The position numbers and the translations under genes were made by a program. From Piezodorus guildinii (Eukaryota; Arthropoda; Insecta; Hemiptera; Pentatomidae): DNA of 64,000 nucleotides. Position 1 is the stretch's first letter. Each line of letters opens with the position of its first letter. The notes beneath the pieces were generated by a model. That model was not told where the DNA came from, ran no database searches, and saw nothing but the letters and a program-made list of their open reading frames with translations. The stretch is from contig CM041292.1 of assembly GCA_023052935.1 (NCBI GenBank), positions 199,694,299 to 199,758,298 on the forward strand, read 5' to 3'. Positions 21,166 through 31,500 of this stretch are shown here, piece after piece.

Positions 21166-21779
21166 GAGCGTTTACGTTTCAACGTAAGATACGTAGAACC
21201 GGATTAATGAAAAAAAAATTGCACCCCAGGGCATCCAACGGTGATCCTACCACCTAGACGTTGATATCAGCCAATTAGTTTAAAAATGGCGGCCGTGTAA
21301 ATGTGATTTAATTCAATAATTCAGTTATTTTTGAATATAGAGAAAAATACATATAGAGTTTTAGAATCAATAAAGTGTGATCAACAATTTAAGAGAAAAA
21401 AGGAAAAAAATTGTAATTCCGTTATTTTCGATGATAAGAGACATTTTTTCCCCTAATCAATAAATAAATATCATATTTTAGTCCTTAATGCTATGTTATT
21501 GAGAGTTAAATTTCCTACGAAATGAAAAAAAAAATCATTGAAATTGGTTTAGAAGTAGCAGAGATATAGCGTTTTGAAATTAGCAGTGGTGATATGCTAT
21601 GTTCTTTTGGATTATTTGTTGCTTTTCACATTAGTTAATTGCCTTTAAAAAGCTCTATAAACATTTTTACCCTAATATAGTTATTTGGAAATAATAAACC
21701 GTTGTGTAATAATTTGCAGCGTTTTATAGTTGGTATAAAATGCATAATCAAGAATATCTTCAGATAAAACACGAATATA
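21166..21779. other. No gene seen
   Basis: AT-rich spacer without recognisable features. Confidence 0.45.
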
Positions 21780-22685
21780 TTGGGTTGTTTCACATGAAAT
21801 GTCCGTTTTTATAGTTTCTGAAATACATAAAGGATTTTGTAGGTTTCTGTTGTTTTCTTCCGAATGTTTACATATTTAAAGTAAACAGTTACTAATCCTC
21901 TACCTTTGTATTATAAACATTAGCTTCCCAATCAATTACCCACTTTTTAGTATACCTCCAAATATGAACATGGAAACACGCGATTTTCGAGTAATATTTT
22001 TGTACAGCTGCAGCTGAGGCCGCTAGAAATATTTGCAAGGCGTTTGGGAAAGGGAGAGTTAATGAACGGACCATTCGCCGTTGGTTTGCTAAGTTTTCAG
22101 CTGGGGATACCGACTTGGAAAACTTGCCCCAAGGAAGACCTCCGTCCGTAATAGACAACGATGTCCTCAAACATATAGTAGAAGGAAACCCCTAGCAGTT
22201 AAAGGACTATCAGCACAACTAAATGCAAGTGCATCTACCGTTTCCAGACATTTAAAGTGTATTGAGAAAGTAAAAAAGCTTGATACATGGGTACCTCATG
22301 GTCTCACTGAGCGGCAGCAAGACACCATGTTTCAAAACATACCGTGCAAAAATTGAAAGAACTGGGCTACGAAGTTCTTCCGCAAGGACCACCATATTCT
22401 CCCGACTTGTCTCCAACAGATTACCACCTGTTCAGGAATTTAGACAACTTCGTCAAAGGAAAACTTTTTGAAAATGATGATCAAATGAAAAGTGCGTTTT
22501 CAGATTTTGTTTCACTTCAAAGCTCAGAGTTTTTCAGTTCGGGGATAAAAAAGTTGGTGTCACGTTGGGAAAAATGTGTAGAAAAAGAAGGTAAATACTT
22601 CGAATAAAATTATCTTGTTTTCATATCGTATTTTTAATAAAAACCCTTTACCTTGAAAACGGATATTTCATGTGACACAACCCAA
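21780..22685 (+). mobile_element. mariner-B, internally deleted copy
   Basis: Inverted ends TTGGGTTGTTTCACATGAAA and its complement at 22656-22685, with TA at 21778-21779 (the right-hand TA is mutated). At 906 bp it is about 400 bp short of a complete mariner. Three more copies share the same deletion. Confidence 0.88.
21964..22607 (+). pseudogene. mariner-B transposase pseudogene
   Basis: N-terminal paired helix-turn-helix region (NERTIRRWFAKFSAGDTD, GRPPSVIDNDV, STVSRHLKCI, DTWVPHGLTERQ; Hsmar1/SETMAR-like), then a joint near 22318 directly into the C-terminal part (KLKELGYEVLP, PPYSPDLSPTDYHLFRN, ending near 22607). The region holding the first two catalytic aspartates is missing; the SPDLSPTDYH segment with the third remains. 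Frameshifts also break the N-terminal half. It cannot encode active transposase but retains mariner ends. Confidence 0.88.
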
Positions 22686-23433
22686 AATAAAAATTAAAAA
22701 AAATTATATTTTTTTCATATTACAACGCAATGATAAATATATTATTTTATGAGTAAAAATTATCTAAAAATAAATCTATCATGATTTGCCCTACATATTC
22801 CTTTGCTTTCTTGAAACATCTTTTCGCCCTGCATATAGATATTGTTTCATGGACGTTTCATAAGTATTAGCAACAAAACAAATCACAAGACTTAGATATT
22901 ATAATTATATAGCTACTTAATAATGTTTTCTGCTCTTATTAAGAAATTAAAACGGTTTAAATATATATATATATTATATATATATATATATATTGAGAGA
23001 GATAAATATAAAGTCAGAATTATCTTGACCGTAAATAAGGGTGAGGATAAGGGTATGTATTTGAAATTAGCGCAACTTCTGTACTATAATGTCTTATAAG
23101 GTATAGAGATAAAAATAAACTTTATTTATTTATTTGTATTCTTCAAAACAATACATCATATTAAAATAAGTATTCAAAACAAAATAATGTCTAAACCTTA
23201 AAATAATTGCAATTAACATTTCAAAGCTCGAGTCTGCCATGCTCAAAAATAAAATTTTGTCCATATTTCATACAAAGGAATATTAATACATTTCAAGTCA
23301 ATAATTTTTATCCATAACAGATTTAAAGGAAAATTAATAATACATCTATCTCTCTTTGGAATGTAAAAATAAAAAAAAAGGAGAGAGCAAATTGATAAGT
23401 TGATTTCCAAAAGGTACTAAATTTTGGCTCAAT
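22686..23433. other. No gene seen; TA microsatellite
   Basis: AT-rich, with a TA dinucleotide run at about 22962-22993. No coding frame recognised. Confidence 0.5.
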
Positions 23434-24018
23434 CCTTCCTCTTGAGTACAAAAGGATCATCTACATGATTATTATAAGACCAATCTGGACTTACGGAGTA
23501 CAGCTATGAAGCTCTACTAATTCTTCCCGTATCCAATCTTTACAATCCAAAACCCTTCGTAAAATCCTTAACGCTCCTTACTTTATCACGAATAAACTCA
23601 TCCATAAAGACCTTAATGTTCCCTATGTTATTGATTTGGCCCGGACCAGGTATCAATCCTTTCATGACTTCATAACTCCATTTTTACTCTAACCCATTAG
23701 TTTCAATTCTTTCTTCCTATTCAATCCCTGATAATCCTCCGAGGCGCCTGAAAATGAGATGACCCCCAGACCTTCTAGTTTAGAATATTTTTAGAGTGCT
23801 TCCAATGGAAAGCTTTTCTACATGTATTTCATTTCGTTGTATTGTATACCTACCACATTTACTTGATGTATTTTTTTTTAAATACAGTTGTAAATATAAA
23901 TTAAAAAAAAAAAGATCTGAATAATATATGTTTTAAGTTTGCCCATGCAGAGTCATCTACATAGAAGTCTTTTGGCTGATGGTCTGTTACATTCATTGTG
24001 TAATGTTTTGGGTTTATT
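23434..24018 (+). pseudogene. LINE-A 3' end plus copied 3' flank
   Basis: Matches 20510-21115 closely: the LINE-A C-terminal segments, tail and poly-A, and then about 105 bp of the non-LINE sequence that follows the LINE at 21008 (GTTTGCCCATGCAGAGTCAT). The match ends inside that flank. Either a local duplication or a 3'-transduced LINE copy. Confidence 0.8.
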
Positions 24019-24339
24019 AGATAAATACGAAACTAATCAAATAAATTGTTTAAATAAAAAATCAATGATAGATTTTTACTCTTCCCGTAAATTGTTTATT
24101 TGGTTGTAAAATAAGTTTGTACCGTTTTTCGATATTTCAATTTAATCCTTTCTGTGTTTATAAAATCATGTTTACTTAGTCAATAATGTTTACATATTAT
24201 AAAAAAGGATTCGTTAAGGTGCTTTTTGAATCAGTTTCAATCGAGATCTTTAAGCGGTTTTTTGCTTCCTCGAAATGAAAGAGAAAAAATAATTATTTTC
24301 GATATTTAATTATTTATTTTATTTTTGGAGGGCTGCCAA
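24019..24339. other. No gene seen
   Basis: AT-rich spacer. Confidence 0.45.
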
Positions 24340-24435
24340 TGTGACTCTACATGTATTTTATGTCAGTTTATTATGTCCATCACATTTACTTGATGTATAT
24401 AATACAGTTGTAAATATCAATAAATATGTTTAAAA
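24340..24435 (+). repeat. LINE-A tail fragment
   Basis: Only the 3' UTR survives: CACATTTACTTGATGTAT, AATACAGTTGTAAATATC and A-rich end. Confidence 0.7.
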
Positions 24436-24461
24436 AACAAAACAATTATTTCCGAAAAAAA

Positions 24462-24944
24462 ATCCGCTGTACAAGTTAACAAAATTTTCAGTGTTCATGG
24501 CAATGGTGCCTTTGGAGAAAGCACCTTCCTAAGTGGTTTGCACAGTTCAGAACCGGAAATTTTGACTGAAAGGTTCTTCGAGGACGGAATTCGAAAATTA
24601 ACTGTAAGATAGTGGTGGGCATAATCGAATGATTGGACTTCGATGATTTCAATAATCGAATGATTCATAGGTGGAAATATCAATATAATTTATGTGATGA
24701 GCATAATAAAAAAAAAGGGTGATTCGATTATGCCAACTCAATGTTTCTCAATATATATCGTTAAAAAAATTTAGTTTGAATGATTAATCGTTTCTCAAGA
24801 CCGCATGCCCACCCTACTGTAAAATGGCAACATCTAATAGATCAAAATGGGTCATACATGACTGATTTAAAATATTTACTATAATCTGAAGTTTTTCTTC
24901 AAATCACCAGTAAAAAAAGGCTATGAACTTATTTTGCAACCCAA
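24462..24944 (+). mobile_element. mariner-C relic, interrupted by a hAT MITE
   Basis: Short N-terminal transposase remnant (KWFAQFRTGNFD) joins the C-terminal end (RFFEDGIRKLTV ... WQHLIDQNGSYMTD, stop near 24868). The right end reads GCTATGAACTTATTTTGCAA then CCCAA and TA at 24945-24946. No left inverted repeat was found. The hAT MITE at 24610-24816 splits the last coding segment. Confidence 0.75.
24610..24816. mobile_element. hAT-type MITE, 207 bp
   Basis: Ends TAGTGGTGGGCAT and ATGCCCACCCTA form imperfect inverted repeats of the hAT type. They are flanked by an 8-bp duplication, CTGTAAGA (24602-24609) and CTGTAAAA (24817-24824), the hAT signature length. There is no coding capacity. Removing it restores the mariner-C C-terminal frame, which supports the boundaries. 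Confidence 0.85.
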
Positions 24945-24946
24945 TA

Positions 24947-25218
24947 GCATGCACATAGTACTTTTTGGAAATCAACGCCTATGTGATATGTGATGGAAAC
25001 TCTAAAAAAACGCATCTTTTACTGTTAAGTTATATTTTTTGAAGTATATAAATCCGCCATGAAAACTTGGGTGATAAGTTTTTCTAGTCCATTGAAGAAA
25101 TTAATTTATATTACTCTATAATGACTCCAAGGGCCGCCAGCCAGATTCCCCTACCACGACTGCCGCCCAAAGAAGCAGATCTCTACCCCTGCCGCCGACA
25201 GACCATCTCATCATCCCT
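24947..25218 (-). other. Probable 3' UTR/downstream flank of the K2P gene
   Basis: Sequence just after the channel stop codon. GC-rich down to about 25130, then AT-rich. I see no clear AATAAA on the minus strand here, so the transcript end cannot be placed. Confidence 0.4.
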
Positions 25219-25559
25219 TCAGACCGAGGACTCGTAGATGATGATCTGGATGATCTTGGGTTTAGCCTTCGGCTTGCCGATGGAGCTGACGATGTTGCTG
25301 ACCGCCTTCTCCCAGTTCTCGGACCCCTTGCTGCCCTTGGAGAGGCTGAAGAAGACCTTCCTGAGGTCGCCCTGGAAGGCACTCAGGTCCACGTTCTGCC
25401 CGCTCCCAGCCTCTCCTAGCCGCCGCAGCGCCTCGGCCAGCGCTTGCAGTCGCTTCCACGACTTGGCGTACTCCATCCTCACGATCTCGATGATGGTGGA
25501 TGTGAGCCCCAGCCCGACCAGTATGTACACGGTGCACAGGAGCATGTATTGCGGTTTTT
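25219..25559 (-). CDS. K2P exon 5 (residues 247-359 and stop)
   Basis: Acceptor TTTCAG|AAAAACCG, stop TGA at 25221-25219. Encodes Q247 (with the base from exon 4), TM4 (YMLLCTVYILVGLGLTSTII) and an 86-residue cytosolic tail with basic and amphipathic stretches, ending ESSV. Confidence 0.93.
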
Positions 25560-28500
25560 CTGAAACAACCATAAAGTGAGCATTAATTTAATTTACACCG
25601 TTATGGACATATGCATCTCAAATTTTTGAAACCGCAAAAAAGACTCAGATACAAAAACATTGTACTTTACAATAAAAAAAACATTGAGTCTAATAACACG
25701 TTCGCCTGTGTACGTCAGTAACAAATCTTCAACACAGATCTACACATAATACTGTTCCAGACTATATTCATGCGTCATACATGAGATTTCATGAACAACT
25801 TCCCCTACATTACAATCTAATCATTCAAAACATGGTGACAGCGGATATGCCTGAACTCACAAGATGAATGCTGAAATGGAGATGGTTAAGGGATCTTCTT
25901 GTTCAAAACACTTTCAAATTTTCAGGTTAGAAAGAGGGTACTGCTGAGTACTGATTTTCCTCATACCAGCTAATTATTTAATCATGTATACCGCGTCTGC
26001 TTATTGTTGCGGCCAGAGTGGCAGGTTTGGATCTTGCCTCTTTAAACCGCTTTACGCAATGTGAGGTGATGTCTATAATCCTCTCAAGTTCTTCTGGTCT
26101 TCTACTCCTGGACCTCTCTTCTTACAGTCAAGTCCTCTTTTGGAAGTTCTGTTCGACTTTTTCTTCCCACTTAGGTCTTGGTCGATCCTTTCCTCTCTTC
26201 CGGTCAACTATGGCTGACTAAGTTTCACTAGAAATCCTTATGGGTTCCATCCATAAGATGTGTTCAAGCCATCTCAGTCGATTTTCCTCTATTACGACAT
26301 TGGCAGACGTAACGTTGAGGTTCAATCATACAGCGCTGTTACGAATCCGGTCTCTTGTTTCGAAGATAGGTGTTTCTTAGATAATAATAAATGATAATGA
26401 GATACAAATTTAAAAAATATCTATTATGTAAATTAATAGAAAATATACAATAATTATATCTGATAATTTCGACTCTCAAGAGCTTTCAACTCTGACCCAA
26501 AGTTGACTTCATTTATTCCAATTGAATAATACGCTTACTTAATAGCAACTTGTAGGCATATTTTAAATTATCCATATTCTATTTTATTTTCATAGTTGAT
26601 AAAATATGTTTTTATGTAGTGAAAAAATAGTACATGTGTTAATGCTACGAGCGTCAAGTATTGATAAGGGAAACTAGTCCTATTGTAGGTATTTTTTTGG
26701 CAATCCCTGGTAGCTACCTTAAGGTCACCGCTCTTTCTCAACTTGAGTGAGATTGTCAAAATTCATTTCTAGAGACTACTGTGAATATTGGTTAACAATG
26801 AAGTGGGAATCGAATCCAGAACGAACACGATCATCAAGACCTCTAAAATATCTATGCTACAAACACATAATGAATATAAACTGGCAGTTACTCACGTGGT
26901 ACGAGATCGCCGAAACCAATGGTTGTCATGGTGATGAAGCAGAAATAAAAGCTATCGAAGAAGTTCCAGTCGTCCTCTAGGTGCATGAAGAGGATGGCTC
27001 CAATAGAAAGGAAGACGAGGAGCAAGAACAGCGCAGCGAAAGCTGATACAAGGGACTTGACGGCGGTGGAGAGGGACTCCATCTTGGAAGCCAGGTCGGG
27101 AAGCGATCCAGCCACCACGATACCCAGGTCGGCGATGACGGTGAGGCAGAGTGGGATCCCGATCAGAGCAAACAGGAGGCAGAACACCCGGCCTGCCGTA
27201 GTCACTGGTGCGATATTACCGTAACCTGAAAGGTCAAAGAAGATTAGAAAAAATAAAACATGCAACTCTATTCTTGGGTTCATTTCTTGGCCAACGACTG
27301 TGCAAAGAGGTGATTAGGTCCAGATCAAGCTTAGCTGTTAGTGTCTTTATCTACTTTCGGGTGTCCACATTACAGAGGCTGATTGTGCAACAGAAGGACC
27401 TCCAGGTCGCCCCGCAACTGTAGTCACAGAATAAATAATCATTCTGCCTCAGCCGGGATTAGAATCCAGGTTCTATATCCACCAGAACATGCCGTTCCCT
27501 AAAAAGGCTGTCATTTTTGTAACAACATTCATCATTGTCAAATATATGTTATGTCTTGATAAAACAAGAATCTCATCAAAGAAGCGAACTATAAGGTTTG
27601 TAACTTAAACTCTTCCTTAAACTTAAAAACGCCTTAGTATGGAACTTTCCTCGATTCATTTGAACTTGGATCATGCTCAGTCAATTTCTGTACTTAAATC
27701 TAGTCCATCTTTATATATTTTATGCCATGTAAGTAAGAAAATATTTCTAAAACTAGCAAAACGAATGATCTTTAGAGAAAGTATCTATTATAATTAGTAG
27801 TAATTAAATCTAAGAAAATTTTATTTGTACTATATAATATCATATTTATTACTATATTATGAATAACTAACCGATAGTGGTGAGTACAGTCGAAGCAAAA
27901 AATATCGCTTGGAGGTGATTCCATCGAGCTAAGGACTCGGGCGTAGCACCTTCGCTGATAGGAACCAAAACTCCTTTCTGAGCCGCCTCCTGGACAGATG
28001 ACTGAAACAATGAATCTTTTTTAAAACCAACTTCTAGCTTCATCGAGTCAAAAGTTATAGTTACGATTTGGGTAATTGGAAACAAGATAGCATGTGCAAC
28101 GCAGCTGTTTGTGGTCGGAGAACAATGACTAATTGAAAACAGTATTTTGGTTGTAAAACATGGGTAATAGACCAGAACATTGACAGTAACAGTCAGAAGA
28201 ATGGAACGATGCCATCTCGGAATATCAAGATGACACCGTAAAGCTAATAAATGGATTAGAAAAATCACTGAACTCCTATATTTTGTGTAAAAGATTCACT
28301 TAAGGGAGTGGGTCAAGACCAGACGTGTCATCGGGAGGAATGTTATAACGTGGACCATACAGCTTATGGTATCCAAGAGATCGTGTAAGGAAGACCAATG
28401 ATTGATTGGAACCAAGAGATGAGAAAGAGTAACGTTGTAGTTGAAGGAACGGAAACATGTAGGGCAGGTTCTTTATCGAGTGTTGTTACAAGAGAACTAG

Positions 28501-31500
28501 GAACAATAGAAATCAAAACCTCAACTGAACTGTTAATTTTTTAAATATGTTTAGTATCAATCAAAATGTAAAGTTTATGTAAATGTTTTTCATATTGTAT
28601 GTATAAATAATGGTCATTATAATTATTTTGGGATATTGTAAACATAACTCAATAAGTAGACAGCAAATAATCCATTAGATAACATTCTGTTCCTGGTTAC
28701 TATAATTTCATCTCTAGTGTCTAAAAAATGAGGTAATTGGGAGTGTCGAAATAACTCGGAAAATTATGTTATGAAACTTGAAAGTCAGAAATTAGATTTT
28801 TTTTTATTATTATTTTTTTTTTTTTATAAGTTTCCACTAAAGTTGGTTTCCTTAACACAAACTGTTTGCGTAGCTTCTTTCCATAATGTCCATTCTTAGA
28901 TATATTTTCCTCGTAGACCATGACCCATCATGGACTCCTCCACTCCGTCTTTCCAGGTCTTCCTCGTCCTTAGTCTTTCTTTTTATATGCCCATTCCACC
29001 AGGCGCTTTTTTTAGCATTACTTACTTTTTCCATTTTGGATATTCCCGCCGCACGCCTCCAGTATTTTATTTCTGTGACTAAGATTTTTTTCCAGATGTT
29101 GCTTTTCGTTTGTTTGTTTATTTATTTAACGTCCCTTTATGCTGCTGTGGCTAATCGGACTATGCTACAGTGGGAGTCCTAAATTTTGCCTGTCCAGGTT
29201 TAATTAGTCTAGGGATCTTTAACGAGTACCTGACATCGCACAGGCTCGGGACCACCTTTTAACGTCCCTTCAGAAGGACGGCATAACTAAGGATTTTTGG
29301 GGATCCCTTGTAGCTGGGTGGCTAGCGTAACAGGCTCCCATGCCAAAGGTCACGGGTTCAAATCCGGAGGTGGTCCTAGGATTTTTTAATGGGAGTAAAC
29401 AATCCTTAGTTACGCCGTCCTTCGGAGGGGACGTTAAAAGGTGGTCCCGAGCCTGTGCGATGTCAGGTACTCGTTAAAGATCCCTATCCTAATAAAACCT
29501 GGATAGACAAAATTTAGGACTCCCACTGTAGCATCGTCCGATTAGCCATAGTAGCATAAAGTGACGTTAAATAAATAAACAAACAAACAACTAAGGATTT
29601 TTTACTCCTATTAAAAAAATCATAGGGCTACCTGCGGGTTTGAACTCGGGACCTTTGGCATAGGATGCTGTAATGCTAACCACCCTGCTACAGGTAACCC
29701 CGATGTTGCTTTTAAAGTCCAAGTTTCTGACCTATATGTCATAAAACTCAGTTATATTTTATTGTAGATATTTTTGTTTTAGTTTTGGGAATAATGTTTT
29801 GGTTCCACAACAGCGAATTGAGCATTGATATATTTTTTTTACCACCAATCTTACCTTTTTATCTAAATTTCAGAAATAAGCTATAAAGGTAAACAATAAA
29901 TGAAATTTAAAAACCGTTTCCTATGATCCTTACACATCCTACTGCTAAAAATTCACTACTCACAAATCGTTCTATTTCTAACTTAGCGTGTGGAATCCTT
30001 TAAGCTTATGGCTGTCTTATGATGAAAAGGAATTTTAAATAATGAAGACACGTTCTTAGCTGAAAACTGAAAGCTAGAATTTGTCATTTTTAGGTGTTTG
30101 TATAACTTAAACTAAGGTGACAAAAAAATAATACATCAACATTTATTCTTACATTAGCGATAGCGGTAAGAACTCTAATTAGAACAGACTATTTTCCCCA
30201 TCTTTAGTTGACAGGACACATCATCAAACGCTCACCGTCTTCTAAGACGTGAAGTATTTTTGGACTATGTGGGTTTTAAAAAGATGCCTTCTGTTCTTCG
30301 AAGTGTGAATCAGGATGTATTTTTAATATTTTCGAAGTTTACGAGAAGGAAGGTGGCAGGCGTCCAGATTAATTAGAAAGTGAACGTTTCGTTCGTGAAC
30401 GGTGACGAAAACTAATCTACTGTGAAATGATAAAAACGATTTTATTAATTCGTTCTTCTTTAAAACTTTATATAAAAACAGAACAGATAATCTATCAAAC
30501 TTAAACTCGCTGACACGCGCGATTTTTTAAGTGTTTTGTAGAAATTAATAAAAAGTTATAAGTTATTGTTAAACTAATTATAAAATTCTTATCTTCTGAA
30601 TATCCTCTTCACTCAAATGTTGCATAAATATGCGTAATTTTCATTGTATCTGTCCAAATTGAATTAAGGCATAAAGACTCCTTTTCGTTATAAACAACTA
30701 ACCTTTACTGTAAAGTTTAGATTTATCAATTAGTTAGTTTAACAGATTCTTTCCTGCGATATCTTTTAGAACTAAATTTATTCCTAAAACAGTAAGAAGC
30801 GAATACTCGAACGGATCTTGTTCTAACTTACTTGTGTTTTCTGTCTATGCACAAATCTCTGCCAAGGTGGAAGATGTGTTGGAACAAATCGTCAATTCTT
30901 GATTTGTGGTAACGAACCGCTTGGAACAAAAAAATCTGGTGCGGGCAACACACGACTTTCACTTACCTCCATTTTAATCAGATTGAAATATACATGATAT
31001 TAAAGCCCATTAAATTTTAGCAAGCCTGGAGGGATGCTCGCAATGTTGGTCAGCGAATCCATCGTACTTAGCCGGGAGGAAATTCTACTGACCATACCCA
31101 CATCCGCCACTCGTGGGACGTTTCCCATAAGGGAATGAGATCCGCAAGAGGAAATTCAATTCCTTATTGAATATAAATATCCTATTAATGTTTTGATCGA
31201 TTATAAAGGTTCACTACAGAAAATTATAAACCACAAGTTATTAACTATTAAATAAGTTGATAAAATTATAATAATAAAATAGCCATTGTTCCCAAACAAG
31301 GTGATGGTAATAGAAGCTGATTCACGACATTAGGAAATAATATTTTTAGAAGTTACAGTTATACTAACCATGTTCCGCCTGATATATCCCTTGAATAGTG
31401 ACATAAACTCAAGTTATTAGCGTTGAAAGAACGTCAGAAAGCGTCTGTCATACCACGGTTACAATACCGAGAAAATAGTGAGTGGCAATTAAATATCATA

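Noticed and set aside
25116..25580. Several overlapping frames opposite or out of phase with K2P exon 5
   Set aside because: GC-rich coding sequence leaves other frames open by chance; only one continues the splice phase and encodes TM4.
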